Assembly (NCBI RefSeq): GCF_019774615.1
Contig: NZ_CP081496.1
Location: forward strand, 3,100,001-3,164,000
Source of the DNA: Streptomyces sp. BHT-5-2
Lineage (GTDB): Bacteria > Actinomycetota > Actinomycetes > Streptomycetales > Streptomycetaceae
Length of the DNA: 64,000 nt
Reading direction: 5' to 3'
Shown here: positions 36,875 through 46,366 of the stretch, piece after piece
Layout: every line of letters begins with the position of its first letter
Numbering within the stretch: position 1 is the stretch's first letter
The notes under the pieces: generated by a model
Told to the model about the DNA's origin: nothing
Databases searched by the model: none
What the model saw: the letters and a program-made list of their open reading frames with translations, nothing else
Position numbers and translations under genes: made by a program

Positions 36875-37711
36875 ATGCCCCAGCACACCTCCGGGTCTGA
36901 CCGCGCGGCAGTACCACCCGCCGCGTGCGGCAGCGTGCGCCCCGCCCCGCCCACCTCGCTCGACGAGCTGTGGCGCTCCTACAAGGCGTCAGGCGACGGA
37001 CGCCTGCGGGAACAGCTGATCCTGCATTACTCACCACTGGTCAAGTACGTGGCCGGCCGGGTCAGCGTCGGACTGCCGCCCAACGTGGAGCAGGCCGACT
37101 TTGTCTCCTCCGGAGTCTTCGGACTGATCGACGCCATCGAGAAATTCGAGCCCGAACGCTCCATCAAGTTCGAGACGTACGCCATCACCCGCATCCGCGG
37201 CGCGATGATCGACGAGCTGCGCGCACTGGACTGGATCCCACGATCCGTACGCCAGAAGGCCCGGGCCGTGGAACGCGCCTACGCCACCCTCGAAGCGCAG
37301 CTGCGCCGGACGCCGACCGAGGCCGAGGTCGCCGACGAGATGGGCATCCCGCTGGAGGAGCTGCACGGCGTCTTCAGCCAGCTGTCGCTGGCGAACGTCG
37401 TGGCGCTGGAAGAGCTCCTCCACGTCAACGGCGAGGGCGGCGAACGCCTCAGCCTCATGGACACCCTGGAGGACACCGCCGCGGAGAACCCCGTTGAGAT
37501 CGCCGAGGACCGCGAACTGCGGCGGCTGCTGGCACGGGCCATCAACACCCTGCCCGACCGCGAGAAGACCGTGGTCACCCTCTACTACTACGAGGGCCTC
37601 ACCCTCGCCGAGATCGGCAACGTACTCGGCGTCACCGAGAGCCGGGTCAGCCAGATCCACACCAAGTCCGTACTCCAGCTCCGGGCGAAGCTGGCAGACG
37701 TGGGGCGCTGA
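36875..37711 (+). CDS. whiG: sporulation sigma factor WhiG
   Basis: A 278-residue sigma factor of the FliA/sigma-28 group that starts aerial-hypha sporulation in Streptomyces. The ATG at 36875 ([12 protein letters not shown]) follows AAGGCGA. Region 2 ([40 protein letters not shown]), region 3 and region 4 ([40 protein letters not shown]) are complete and nearly identical to what I recall of S. coelicolor WhiG. It is transcribed alone. Confidence 0.97.
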   Translation: MPQHTSGSDRAAVPPAACGSVRPAPPTSLDELWRSYKASGDGRLREQLILHYSPLVKYVAGRVSVGLPPNVEQADFVSSGVFGLIDAIEKFEPERSIKFETYAITRIRGAMIDELRALDWIPRSVRQKARAVERAYATLEAQLRRTPTEAEVADEMGIPLEELHGVFSQLSLANVVALEELLHVNGEGGERLSLMDTLEDTAAENPVEIAEDRELRRLLARAINTLPDREKTVVTLYYYEGLTLAEIGNVLGVTESRVSQIHTKSVLQLRAKLADVGR

Positions 37712-38038
37712 GAGGCCGGAGGTCCTCCCGGGTGGGACCCGAACCGGCGATGGTCGGGACAGAGGGCGGGCTTCGTCGAGACGTTGCCGGGCAAACCGGA
37801 ACTCCTGGGCGGCAGGCCGTCGCGGACCGCTTCTGGACCCACGCGTCGGGCTTGCACATGCCCGACCAACTGATGGGGGACGACAGCCGGCGGGTCCAGC
37901 CGGGGAGCACCGACCGATAGCGTGTCGTGGGCGCATCGCCCTGGTCCGAGGCAGGGTCGGGCGCCGCCGACGCACCGACGCCGACCCGTGTCGCGATGCG
38001 GAGTGCCACGGCGAGGACGCCATCCGTACAGTGGTGAC
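37712..38038. other. 327-bp gap between whiG and the TetR gene
   Basis: I see no gene or strong terminator. Its right end carries TACAGT (38027-38032) six bases before the GTG of the TetR gene, fitting a leaderless promoter. Confidence 0.4.
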
Positions 38039-38620
38039 GTGCCCAGGATTCGAGCGGCCTCGGTGGCCGAGCACCGGACGATGCAGCGCGGCGCCCTCTT
38101 GGACGCCGCTCGCACCTTGCTGTCCGAGGGCGGAACGGAGGCGCTGACCTTCCCTGCCCTCGCTGAGCGCACGGGACTCGCGCGCTCCTCCGTGTACGAG
38201 TACTTCCGCTCGCGTGCGGCGGTCGTCGAAGAACTGTGTGTCGTCGACTTCCCCGTATGGGCCGCGGAGGTCGAGGCGGCGATGGAGAACGCCGAGACGC
38301 CCGAGGCGAAGGTCGAGGCGTACGTGCGCCGGCAACTGGCGCTGGTCGGCGACCGCCGCCACCGCGCCGTCGTCGCCATCTCCGCCGGGGAGCTGGACGC
38401 CGGGGCCCGGGAGAAGATCCGCGCGGCGCACGGTGGACTGATCGCCATGATCGTCGAGGCGCTCGCCGCCCTCGGACACGCGCAGCCGCGGCTTGCCGCG
38501 ATGCTGCTCCAGGGCGTCGTCGACGCCGCGGTCCGACGCATCGAACTCGGCGCCGCCGAGAACCCGGAGGAGATCACCGAGGCAGCCGTAGCCATGGCCC
38601 TCAAGGGAGTGGGTGGCTGA
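38039..38620 (+). CDS. TetR-family transcriptional regulator
   Basis: A 193-residue TetR-type repressor. The DNA-binding helix-turn-helix is LTFPALAERTGLARSSVYEYF (given here in part) around residues 35-57, and the ligand domain is all-helical. The GTG at 38039 (MPRIRAASVAEHRTM) has no ribosome site, but TACAGT at 38027-38032 places the RNA start at or next to the GTG, so the message is probably leaderless. It converges on the M23 peptidase gene. The same regulator follows whiG in S. coelicolor as I recall. Confidence 0.9.
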   Translation: MPRIRAASVAEHRTMQRGALLDAARTLLSEGGTEALTFPALAERTGLARSSVYEYFRSRAAVVEELCVVDFPVWAAEVEAAMENAETPEAKVEAYVRRQLALVGDRRHRAVVAISAGELDAGAREKIRAAHGGLIAMIVEALAALGHAQPRLAAMLLQGVVDAAVRRIELGAAENPEEITEAAVAMALKGVGG

Positions 38621-38688
38621 AGGCCGGCACGGCCCCAGGGGGGAGACCCCCGGGGTGCGTCGGGCGGGGGGCGTTCCTGCCGTCCGTC

Positions 38689-39519
38689 TCATGCGGGCCG
38701 CCCGCCGTGCAGGCTCCTCTCCCGCCCGCGTCGAAGCCGTCCGAGGGCCCACACCGCAATCCCCGCCAGCGTGATCGCGCCGAGCAGGCCCGCGCCCGTG
38801 GTCGCCGTTGGCGAGTCCGTCGTCTTATGAGCCGTTGGCGCCGGCTGCTCACGATTCGGACGCGCCGTTCCGGGTTCCGGGACGGCTTCGGGTTCGGGGA
38901 TGCCGAAGACTGGGAGCAATCGCGAGGGGCCGGTGCGGAGGGCCTCTGGTGGAAGCAGCGAGAGCGGGTTCAGGTACGTCGTACCGCGGAGCAGGCCCCA
39001 GTGGAGGCACGGGGCACGGCAGTGGTACGGCCCATCCTCCAGCGCACCGACGGGCTGACCTGCGGTGACGTGCTGTCCTTTGTGCACGGAGGCGCGGACC
39101 GGCTCGTAGGTGGTGCGTAAGGGCGGGTGGCCCGAGTCGGAGACTTCGATGGTCAGGACGCCCCGGCCGGCCACGGTGCCGGCGAACGCGATCCGGCCCG
39201 GCGCGGCGGCTTTCACGACGGCGCCGTCGGACGCTGCGAGGTCCACGCCTCGGTGCCCCGCCGCCCATGGGGCCGGAGGCGGGTCCCAACCACGCAAGAC
39301 CACAGGGTGTGTACCGGCGGGACCGTCTACCGGCCAGGAGCGGTCCGGCCCCGGGTGGGCCGGCCCGGGCACCGGTGCGGCCACGGAGTACGGGGCCGCG
39401 GCGCCGGCTGCACCGGCGGAAGCGATCAGCCCCGCCGGGGGCACGGCCCACAGCACGCACATGGCGAGCGCGGCGAGTGAACGCCTTCCGCCCTGCCGGC
39501 TCAAGGCGAGGGACGGCAT
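38689..39519 (-). CDS. exported M23-family peptidase
   Basis: A 276-residue probable cell-wall endopeptidase. I chose ATG 39519 (MPSLALSRQGGRRSL), which gives a signal peptide (hydrophobic region about 14-40); longer starts up to 39876 add Arg/Pro-rich sequence. The M23 motifs are GHRGVDLAASDG (zinc His and Asp) and CLHWGLLRG (catalytic/zinc His). A second hydrophobic segment near the end, GLLGAITLAGIAVWALGRLR, followed by arginines, suggests C-terminal membrane anchoring. Leu134 uses TTA (39120-39118 read leftward), so bldA control is expected. Confidence 0.85.
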   Translation of the reverse strand: MPSLALSRQGGRRSLAALAMCVLWAVPPAGLIASAGAAGAAAPYSVAAPVPGPAHPGPDRSWPVDGPAGTHPVVLRGWDPPPAPWAAGHRGVDLAASDGAVVKAAAPGRIAFAGTVAGRGVLTIEVSDSGHPPLRTTYEPVRASVHKGQHVTAGQPVGALEDGPYHCRAPCLHWGLLRGTTYLNPLSLLPPEALRTGPSRLLPVFGIPEPEAVPEPGTARPNREQPAPTAHKTTDSPTATTGAGLLGAITLAGIAVWALGRLRRGRERSLHGGRPA

Positions 39520-39926
39520 CCACTCCCGAACCGTCCCGGCCGGTGCCGGTGCCAGCACAGCTGCCGACCTCGGTGCCGATCTCTTCCCCGTTTCGAGCCC
39601 TGGCGCCAGCCCCGGCCGCACCCGCCCCGCGTCCGATTCGTGACGGCCCGGATCGCCCGGACCGCCCGCTGGTGTCGGTGGCCCCGGCGCCCATGGGCGA
39701 GGCGCGTCGCGGGCACAGCAGACGCGCTTGCCGAGGTGCCGATCTGCCGGCCGGCGCCCGCCGGGCTCCCCGCGTCGTCGCGGGGCGGAGCGTCGTGAGC
39801 GAGGCACGGTCGGTCGTAGAGAGGGAGGGCGGGTGGTCCGGGGGAGGCGCCTGGCGGGGCCGGTGAGTCGTCGCATGTGTCGACCTTGGCGGAAGCGGCG
39901 CCGGCGCGGGGATCTTGGTCAAAAGC

Positions 39927-39953
39927 TGTGGACGACGGGGCGATTGTGGACAA
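39927..39953 (-). promoter_or_regulatory. second pair of DnaA-box-like sites
   Basis: Read leftward these are TTGTCCACA (39953-39945), the exact Streptomyces DnaA consensus, and TCGTCCACA (39935-39927), one mismatch. They are in the same orientation, 18 bp apart, between the M23 gene and rpsB. Confidence 0.6.
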
Positions 39954-40120
39954 CGACGTCACCCTGTGGGGGCACGAAATGGTGCGTGTCGCCCGGTGCA
40001 TCGCCCGTCCCGTACACTTCTGATGGCGATCCGGGTCACCGGGTCGACTTCGCACGCCCCGCCACCAGTGCACCAGTCCCGTTCGGGCAGCACGTCGGCC
40101 GCGCTCCTCGGTCCTCGGAA

Positions 40121-40194
40121 GGTTCCACCCGGTTCCTCCCCTGGCAGGCGCGTCGGGGCGTCAGGCACCGCGGCCGACCGGTCGTGGTGGAACC
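40121..40194 (+). promoter_or_regulatory. rpsB leader with long-range stem
   Basis: GGTTCCACC (40121-40129) and GGTGGAACC (40186-40194) are perfect complements enclosing 56 nt. They end just before the rpsB ribosome site AAGGAG. The preceding TACACT (40013-40018) would give a leader of about 190 nt. Confidence 0.45.
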
Positions 40195-40216
40195 GAGAAC
40201 AACAAGGAGTACGGCC

Positions 40217-41065
40217 ATGGCCGTCGTCACGATGCGGGAGCTGCTGGAGAGCGGCGTCCACTTCGGGCACCAGACCCGCCGCTGGAACCCGAAGATGAAG
40301 CGCTTCATCTTCACCGAGCGCAACGGCATCTACATCATCGACCTGCTCCAGTCGCTGTCGTACATCGACCGCGCCTACGAGTTCGTCAAGGAGACCGTTG
40401 CCCACGGCGGCTCGGTCATGTTCGTCGGTACGAAGAAGCAGGCCCAGGAGGCCATTGCCGAGCAGGCGACCCGCGTGGGCATGCCCTACGTGAACCAGCG
40501 CTGGCTCGGCGGCATGCTGACCAACTTCTCGACCGTCTACAAGCGTCTGCAGCGCCTGAAGGAGCTCGAGCAGATCGACTTCGAGGACGTGGCCGCCTCC
40601 GGCCTCACCAAGAAGGAGCTCCTGGTCCTCTCGCGCGAGAAGGCCAAGCTGGAGAAGACCCTCGGTGGTATCCGCGAGATGCAGAAGGTGCCCAGCGCCG
40701 TCTGGATCGTGGACACCAAGAAGGAGCACATCGCCGTCGGCGAGGCGCGCAAGCTCAACATCCCGGTTGTCGCGATCCTCGACACCAACTGCGACCCCGA
40801 CGAGGTCGACTACAAGATCCCGGGTAACGACGACGCGATCCGCTCCGTCACCCTGCTCACCCGCGTGATCGCCGACGCCGTCGCCGAGGGCCTGATCGCC
40901 CGCTCCGGCGCCGCCACCGGCGACCAGAAGCCGGGCGAGAAGGCCGGCGAGCCGCTCGCCGAGTGGGAGCGCGACCTGCTCGAAGGCGACAAGAAGTCCG
41001 ACGACGAGGCCGCCAAGGCCGAGGCCCCGGCCGCCGAAGCCGAGAAGCCGGCCGAGCAGGGCTGA
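40217..41065 (+). CDS. rpsB: 30S ribosomal protein S2
   Basis: A 282-residue S2 protein. The ATG at 40217 ([20 protein letters not shown]) follows AAGGAGTACGG. The core runs through [35 protein letters not shown] and [20 protein letters not shown]. The last 50 residues are a Lys/Glu/Ala-rich tail typical of actinobacteria. tsf follows after an attenuating hairpin. Confidence 0.98.
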   Translation: MAVVTMRELLESGVHFGHQTRRWNPKMKRFIFTERNGIYIIDLLQSLSYIDRAYEFVKETVAHGGSVMFVGTKKQAQEAIAEQATRVGMPYVNQRWLGGMLTNFSTVYKRLQRLKELEQIDFEDVAASGLTKKELLVLSREKAKLEKTLGGIREMQKVPSAVWIVDTKKEHIAVGEARKLNIPVVAILDTNCDPDEVDYKIPGNDDAIRSVTLLTRVIADAVAEGLIARSGAATGDQKPGEKAGEPLAEWERDLLEGDKKSDDEAAKAEAPAAEAEKPAEQG

Positions 41066-41082
41066 CCTCAAGACCGGTTGAT

Positions 41083-41122
41083 GACGGCGGGGGAGGGTGC
41101 CACAAGCGCCGCCCCCGCCGTC
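41083..41122 (+). terminator. rpsB-tsf intercistronic hairpin
   Basis: GACGGCGGGGG (41083-41093) and CCCCCGCCGTC (41112-41122) form a perfect 11-bp stem with an 18-base loop. It is probably an attenuator that sets the S2 to EF-Ts ratio. Confidence 0.7.
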
Positions 41123-41172
41123 CACCCGTAGATCTTTCGACTTTCGCGATTCCGAGAAGAGATTCACAGACC

Positions 41173-42009
41173 ATGGCGAACTACACCGCCGCTGACGTCA
41201 AGAAGCTCCGCGAGCTCACCGGCGCCGGCATGATGGACTGCAAGAAGGCCCTGGAAGAGGCCGAGGGCAACGTCGACAAGGCCGTCGAGGTCCTGCGCGT
41301 CAAGGGTCAGAAGGGCGTCGCCAAGCGCGAGGGCCGCTCCGCCGAGAACGGCGCTGTGGTCTCCCTGATCGCCGACGACAACACCTCCGGCCTGATCCTC
41401 GAGCTGAAGTGCGAGACCGACTTCGTCGCCAAGGGCGAGAAGTTCCAGTCCGTCGCCAACGCCCTGGCCGCGCACGTCGCCAAGACCAACCCGGCCGACC
41501 TCGAGGCCCTGCTCGCCTCCGAGATCGAGGCCGGCAAGACCGTCCAGGCGTTCGTCGACGAGGCCAATGCGAACCTCGGCGAGAAGATCGTCCTGGACCG
41601 CTTCGCGCAGTACTCCGACGGCTACGTGGCGGCGTACATGCACCGCACCATGCCGGACCTGCCGCACCAGATCGGTGTCCTCGTCGAGTTCGACAAGGAG
41701 AACGCCGAGGTCGCCAGGGGCATCGCGCAGCACATCGCCGCCTTCGCCCCGAAGTACCTCGCCAAGGAGGACGTCCCGGCCGACGTCGTCGAGGCCGAGC
41801 GTCGGGTCGCCGAGGAGACCACCCGCGCCGAGGGCAAGCCCGAGGCCGCGCTGCCGAAGATCGTCGAGGGTCGCCTCAACGGCTTCTTCAAGGACGCGAC
41901 GCTGCTCGGTCAGCCGTACGCGCTCGACAACAAGAAGTCGGTCGAGAAGGTCCTCCAGGAGGCCGGTGTCACCCTGAAGCGCTTCGCGCGCATCAAGGTC
42001 GGCATCTGA
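41173..42009 (+). CDS. tsf: translation elongation factor Ts
   Basis: A 278-residue nucleotide-exchange factor for EF-Tu. The ATG at 41173 starts MANYTAADVKKLRELTGAGM. The N-terminal UBA-like domain contains TGAGMMDCKKALEEAEGN, and the EF-Tu contact region is KCETDFVAKGEKF. The C-terminus (VEKVLQEAGVTLKRFARIKV) is intact. It is co-transcribed with rpsB. Confidence 0.98.
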   Translation: MANYTAADVKKLRELTGAGMMDCKKALEEAEGNVDKAVEVLRVKGQKGVAKREGRSAENGAVVSLIADDNTSGLILELKCETDFVAKGEKFQSVANALAAHVAKTNPADLEALLASEIEAGKTVQAFVDEANANLGEKIVLDRFAQYSDGYVAAYMHRTMPDLPHQIGVLVEFDKENAEVARGIAQHIAAFAPKYLAKEDVPADVVEAERRVAEETTRAEGKPEAALPKIVEGRLNGFFKDATLLGQPYALDNKKSVEKVLQEAGVTLKRFARIKVGI

Positions 42010-42097
42010 GCCTGCCGCGGAGGCAGCGAATGACCTACGGCCCCGCTAGGGTCGTACGCAGTCGGCCGCTCATCGGTCGGCCGCAGATGTGACGAGG

Positions 42098-42143
42098 AGG
42101 CCATTGCCGGACAGGGATCTGACCAGACCCACGGCAATGGCCT
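42098..42143 (+). terminator. terminator between tsf and pyrH
   Basis: AGGCCATTGCCG (42098-42109) and its complement (42132-42143) form a perfect 12-bp stem with a 22-base loop, followed by TCTTCGT. Confidence 0.75.
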
Positions 42144-42170
42144 TCTTCGTATGTGCACGAGGAGAGCTCA

Positions 42171-42941
42171 ATGAATCACGGTGCCGACGGCGCGGACACA
42201 CACAAAGCCGACAAGGGCGACAGGAGGCGTTTCCTTCTGAAGCTCTCGGGTGAGGCGTTCGCCGGCGGCGGCGGACTGGGCGTCGATCCCGACGTCGTGC
42301 ACGCCATTGCCCGTGAGATCGGCGCAGTGGTCCGCGACGGCTACGAGATCGCCATCGTGATCGGCGGCGGCAACTTCTTCCGCGGTGCCGAACTCCAGCA
42401 GCGCGGCATGGACCGGGCCCGCTCCGACTACATGGGCATGCTCGGTACGGTCATGAACTGCCTGGCCCTCCAGGACTTCCTGGAGAAGGAGGGCATCGAC
42501 TGCCGCGTCCAGACGGCCATCACCATGGGCCAGGTCGCGGAGCCGTACATTCCGCTGCGCGCGGTCCGCCACCTGGAGAAGGGCCGGGTCGTCATCTTCG
42601 GCGCCGGTATGGGCATGCCGTACTTCTCCACCGACACCACTGCCGCCCAGCGCGCCCTGGAGATCGACGCCGAGGCCATGCTCATGGGCAAGAACGGGGT
42701 GGACGGGGTCTACGACTCCGACCCCAAGAAGAACCCGGACGCGGTCAAGTTCGACGCCCTCGAATACGGCGAGGTCATCACCCGCGACCTGAAGGTCGCC
42801 GACGCCACGGCCATCACGCTGTGCCGGGACAACAAGCTCCCGATCCTCGTGTTCGAGCTGCTCGCCGAGGGGAACATCGCGCGTGCGGTGAAGGGTGAGA
42901 AGATCGGCACGCTCGTCAGCGATCAGAACACCCGGGCCTGA
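42171..42941 (+). CDS. pyrH: UMP kinase
   Basis: A 256-residue hexameric UMP kinase making UDP. I chose ATG 42171 ([16 protein letters not shown]) behind GAGGAGAGCT; a GTG at 42153 would add six residues. The amino-acid-kinase motifs [29 protein letters not shown] and [15 protein letters not shown] are present. Its start lies only 27 bp after a terminator, so a promoter or read-through must supply transcription. Confidence 0.97.
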   Translation: MNHGADGADTHKADKGDRRRFLLKLSGEAFAGGGGLGVDPDVVHAIAREIGAVVRDGYEIAIVIGGGNFFRGAELQQRGMDRARSDYMGMLGTVMNCLALQDFLEKEGIDCRVQTAITMGQVAEPYIPLRAVRHLEKGRVVIFGAGMGMPYFSTDTTAAQRALEIDAEAMLMGKNGVDGVYDSDPKKNPDAVKFDALEYGEVITRDLKVADATAITLCRDNKLPILVFELLAEGNIARAVKGEKIGTLVSDQNTRA

Positions 42942-43116
42942 CGGCCCCAACTGCCGTGATTCCGTGCGGGCGCAGGCCCGTACGGGCGGCAACCCTCGGC
43001 CGCGGGAAGACCTCGGTACGGGGATGGACAACCGCCTGCCGGTCGGACACCGTGCAGGAGAAGACGCGCGGCAGGGGCGAGGCTCTGCTTCCCACCGAAA
43101 AGACCAGGAGCAAGTG

Positions 43117-43674
43117 GTGATCGAAGAGATCCTCCTCGAAGCCGAGGAGAAGATGGAGAAGGCCGTCGTGGTCGCCAAGGAGGACTTCGCCGCGATCCGC
43201 ACCGGGCGTGCGCACCCGGCGATGTTCAACAAGATCGTGGCGGACTACTACGGTGCCATGACGCCCATCAACCAGCTGGCGTCGTTCTCGGTGCCGGAAC
43301 CGCGGATGGCCGTGGTGACCCCGTTCGACAAGAGCGCGCTGCGCAACATCGAGCAGGCCATCCGCGACTCGGACCTCGGTGTCAACCCGAGCAACGACGG
43401 CAACATCATCCGTGTGACGTTCCCCGAGCTCACCGAGGAGCGCCGCCGCGAGTTCATCAAGGTCGCCAAGAACAAGGCCGAGGACTCGAAGGTCTCGATC
43501 CGCAGCGTGCGGCGCAAGGCGAAGGAAGCCCTCGACAAGCTCGTCAAGGACAAGGAGAGCGGCGAGGACGACGTGCGCCGTGCCGAGAAGGAGCTCGACG
43601 ACACCACCGCGAAGTACGTCGCGCAGGTCGACGAGCTCCTCAAGCACAAGGAATCCGAGCTCCTAGAGGTCTGA
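43117..43674 (+). CDS. frr: ribosome recycling factor
   Basis: A 185-residue factor that splits post-termination ribosomes with EF-G. I chose GTG 43117 ([19 protein letters not shown]) behind AGGAGCAAG; a second GTG three bases earlier is possible. Core motifs: [20 protein letters not shown], and the C-terminal three-helix bundle ending [20 protein letters not shown] (20 residues). The stop overlaps cdsA in TGATG. Confidence 0.97.
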   Translation: MIEEILLEAEEKMEKAVVVAKEDFAAIRTGRAHPAMFNKIVADYYGAMTPINQLASFSVPEPRMAVVTPFDKSALRNIEQAIRDSDLGVNPSNDGNIIRVTFPELTEERRREFIKVAKNKAEDSKVSIRSVRRKAKEALDKLVKDKESGEDDVRRAEKELDDTTAKYVAQVDELLKHKESELLEV

Positions 43675-44825
43675 TGAACGAGTCATCCTGGGGGACCCCG
43701 CCCGGCGCCGGCCACTGGGGACCGCCCGACCACGGACCGGCCGCCTCGCTGCGCGGGGCGGCGCCTCCCGTCCCGGCGGGTCCCGTGCACGACGGGGGCG
43801 GTGCGGCGCAGACTCGGCCCATGCCCATCGTGCCCCAACCGGGCGGACACCAGGACGACGATCGGGACATCCGGGATGGCCGCAACAACCCGGACGACCG
43901 GGGGGCTGCTCGCCTGAGCGGCCCCCTGTTCCGCGACGACAGGCCGCAGGAGCCCATGCCCACCTCGCTCCCCGGGTCCGACAGCGACCCAGTGAAACCG
44001 CAGAAGAAGAGCGCGGGGCGTAATCTGCGCGCCGCCATAGGGGTCGGCGTCGGACTCGGTGCGGTGATCCTCGCGTCGCTCTTCGTCTACAAGCCGGTGT
44101 TCATCGGCGTCATCGCGATCGCCGTCGTCGTGGGCCTGTGGGAACTGACCTCGCGGCTGGCGGAGCGCAAGGACATCCGGGTGCCGCTGGTCCCGCTCGC
44201 GGTCGGCGGCACCGCCATGGTGATCGCCGGGTATGTGCGCGGTGCCGAGGGGGCCTGGGTGGCGATGGCGCTCACGGCGCTCGCCGTCCTCGTCTGGCGG
44301 ATGACCGAGGCGCCCCAGAACTACCTCCGGGACGTCACCGCCGGGGTCTTCGCGGCCTTCTACGTCCCGTTCCTGGCGACGTTCGTGGCCCTGATGCTGT
44401 CGGCCGAGCACGACGGGCCGCAGCGGGTGCTGACGTTCCTGCTGCTGACGGTCGTCAGCGACACCGGGGCGTACGCGGTCGGCTGGCGCTTCGGGAAGAA
44501 GAAGCTGGCGCCGCGGATCAGCCCCGGCAAGACCCGCGAGGGGCTGGTGGGCGCGGTGCTCTTCGCGATGGTGGCGGGCGCGCTGTGCATGGAGTTCCTG
44601 ATCAAGGGCGGTGCCTGGTGGGAGGGCCTGCTGCTGGGGCTGGCGGTCGCGGTCAGCGCCACCCTCGGCGACCTCGGCGAATCCATGATCAAGCGGGATC
44701 TGGGCATCAAGGACATGGGCACCCTGCTGCCCGGCCACGGCGGCATCATGGACCGGCTGGACTCGCTGCTGCCGACCGCCCCGGTGGTCTGGCTGCTGTT
44801 CGTGATCTTCGTGGGATCGGGCTGA
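43674..44825 (+). CDS. cdsA: phosphatidate cytidylyltransferase (CDP-diglyceride synthase)
   Basis: A 383-residue membrane enzyme making CDP-diacylglycerol from CTP and phosphatidic acid. The first 115 residues are a hydrophilic Pro/Gly/Asp-rich extension. Eight or so helices follow. The CDS signature is visible as SPGKTREGLVG and LGDLGESMIKRDLGIKDMG plus LPGHGGIMDRLDSLLP. It is translationally coupled to frr and ends in a strong terminator. Confidence 0.96.
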   Translation: MNESSWGTPPGAGHWGPPDHGPAASLRGAAPPVPAGPVHDGGGAAQTRPMPIVPQPGGHQDDDRDIRDGRNNPDDRGAARLSGPLFRDDRPQEPMPTSLPGSDSDPVKPQKKSAGRNLRAAIGVGVGLGAVILASLFVYKPVFIGVIAIAVVVGLWELTSRLAERKDIRVPLVPLAVGGTAMVIAGYVRGAEGAWVAMALTALAVLVWRMTEAPQNYLRDVTAGVFAAFYVPFLATFVALMLSAEHDGPQRVLTFLLLTVVSDTGAYAVGWRFGKKKLAPRISPGKTREGLVGAVLFAMVAGALCMEFLIKGGAWWEGLLLGLAVAVSATLGDLGESMIKRDLGIKDMGTLLPGHGGIMDRLDSLLPTAPVVWLLFVIFVGSG

Positions 44826-44844
44826 GCGCCGCCGGTTACCCTTG

Positions 44845-44876
44845 AAGGGCGCGCCGCTCGTTCGCGGCGCGCTCTT
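44845..44876 (+). terminator. terminator after cdsA
   Basis: GCGCGCCGC (44849-44857) and GCGGCGCGC (44864-44872) pair perfectly around TCGTTC. The stem extends as AAGG/TCTT with one G-U pair, and TTTCC follows. Confidence 0.85.
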
Positions 44877-44993
44877 TCCGTCCCCGCGGCCGTGGGGACG
44901 ATCCGTGAGGTCTCCTGCTTCCGTCCCCGTCCGGCCCCTGGCCGCGCGCCCGCGGAAGCCGCCGGGCCTCGTCGCACAGAGGAGTTTCCGCCC

Positions 44994-46106
44994 ATGGCAC
45001 GCCCGGCCCCGGGAGAACTGACATTCGTCGCCCCCCGCGGCGCCAAGAAGCCTCCGCGGCACCTCGCCGACCTCAGCCCGGCCGAGCGCCGCGAGGCGGT
45101 CGCCGCGATCGGCGAGAAGCCGTTCCGCGCCAAGCAGCTGTCGCAGCACTACTTCGCGCGCTACGCGCACGACCCGGCGCAGTGGACCGACATCCCCGCG
45201 GCGGCGCGCGAGAAGCTGGCGGCGGAGCTGCTCCCGGACCTGATGTCGGTGGTGCGGCACATCTCGTGCGACGACGACACCACCCGCAAGACCCTGTGGA
45301 AGCTGCACGACGGCACCCTCGTGGAGTCCGTCCTGATGCGCTACCCGGACCGGGTCACCATGTGCATCTCCTCGCAGGCCGGCTGCGGCATGAACTGCCC
45401 GTTCTGCGCCACCGGCCAGGCCGGCCTGGACCGGAACCTCTCCACCGCCGAGATCGTGCACCAGATCGTCGACGGCATGCGGGCGCTGCGCGACGGCGAG
45501 GTGCCCGGCGGCCCGGCCCGGCTGTCCAACATCGTCTTCATGGGCATGGGGGAGCCGCTCGCCAACTACAAGCGGGTGGTCGGCGCCATCCGGCGGCTCA
45601 CCGACCCCGAGCCCGACGGGCTGGGGCTCTCCCAGCGCGGCATCACCGTCTCCACCGTCGGGCTGGTGCCGGCGATGCTGCGGTTCGCCGACGAGGGCTT
45701 CAAGTGCCGGCTCGCGGTGTCGCTGCACGCGCCCGACGACGAGCTGCGGGACACCCTCGTGCCGGTCAACACCCGCTGGAAGGTCCGCGAGGTGCTGGAC
45801 GCGGCATGGGAGTACGCCGAGAAGTCCGGCCGCCGGGTCTCGATCGAGTACGCCCTGATCCGCGACATCAACGACCAGGCGTGGCGCGGTGACCTGCTGG
45901 GACGGCTGCTCAAGGGCAAGCGGGTCCACGTCAACCTCATTCCGCTCAATCCGACGCCGGGCTCGAAGTGGACCGCCTCGCGGCCCGAGGACGAGCTGGC
46001 GTTCGTCCGGGCCATCGAGGCACACGGCGTGCCCGTGACCGTCCGGGACACCCGGGGCCAGGAGATCGACGGCGCCTGCGGACAGCTCGCGGCCTCGGAG
46101 CGCTGA
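44994..46106 (+). CDS. rlmN: 23S rRNA/tRNA adenine-C2 methyltransferase RlmN
   Basis: A 370-residue radical-SAM enzyme methylating A2503 of 23S rRNA and A37 of some tRNAs. The ATG at 44994 follows GAGGAGTTTCC. The [4Fe-4S] motif is CGMNCPFC (Cys131, 135, 138), and the essential methylated/attacking Cys is Cys362 in [16 protein letters not shown] is the SAM-binding GGE-like motif. It stands between the cdsA terminator and the TPP riboswitch. Confidence 0.97.
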   Translation: MARPAPGELTFVAPRGAKKPPRHLADLSPAERREAVAAIGEKPFRAKQLSQHYFARYAHDPAQWTDIPAAAREKLAAELLPDLMSVVRHISCDDDTTRKTLWKLHDGTLVESVLMRYPDRVTMCISSQAGCGMNCPFCATGQAGLDRNLSTAEIVHQIVDGMRALRDGEVPGGPARLSNIVFMGMGEPLANYKRVVGAIRRLTDPEPDGLGLSQRGITVSTVGLVPAMLRFADEGFKCRLAVSLHAPDDELRDTLVPVNTRWKVREVLDAAWEYAEKSGRRVSIEYALIRDINDQAWRGDLLGRLLKGKRVHVNLIPLNPTPGSKWTASRPEDELAFVRAIEAHGVPVTVRDTRGQEIDGACGQLAASER

Positions 46107-46145
46107 CCGCCCGCTGGTACGGTGGCGTCGAACAAACGCACATTC

Positions 46146-46250
46146 CGACAGGGGAGCGCCACAGCGCTGAGAGTGCGGAGACGTCGTAGCAGCCCTACGG
46201 CGCCCGCAGACCCTTGAACCTCGCCCGGGTCATTCCGGGTAGGAAGTTCG
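46146..46250 (+). promoter_or_regulatory. TPP (THI-box) riboswitch aptamer
   Basis: The conserved THI-box elements appear in order: GGGGAGC (46151-46157), GCTGAGAG (46166-46173), GACCCTTGAACCT (46209-46221), and GGGTCATTCC-GGGTAGGAAG before 46247. The aptamer senses thiamine pyrophosphate and should repress the transporter genes downstream. Exact ends are approximate. Confidence 0.9.
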
Positions 46251-46270
46251 GTCGTCACTCATGCTGTTGC

Positions 46271-46357
46271 GCCCCGCCCACCGTCCGTTGCCGAACGTCA
46301 CCGACGCAGAACGCAGCGGGCACCGGGCGGGGCCGCGTCTCTTCCTGGCCAGCCAGG
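46271..46357 (+). promoter_or_regulatory. candidate riboswitch expression platform
   Basis: GCCCCGCCC (46271-46279) pairs perfectly with GGGCGGGGC (46325-46333). A second hairpin, CCTGG-CCAG-CCAGG (46344-46357), overlaps the ribosome site AGGAGG (46355-46360) of thiB. Translational control is therefore likely. Confidence 0.55.
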
Positions 46358-46366
46358 AGGAAATCA

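Larger units (their letters stand above)
39520..40216. other. 697-bp region upstream of rpsB
   Basis: Left of about 39876 it may include N-terminal extensions of the M23 gene. It then holds a DnaA-box-like pair (39927-39953), a TACACT -10-like hexamer (40013-40018) and the structured rpsB leader. No gene is supported. Confidence 0.45.

Noticed and set aside
38689..39876. Long form of the M23 peptidase starting at 39876
   Set aside because: The first 119 residues are Arg/Pro-rich, and the signal peptide would be internal.
46214..46366. Upstream extension of thiB
   Set aside because: It would run through the riboswitch; the GTG at 46367 with AGGAGG and an intact lipoprotein signal is better.
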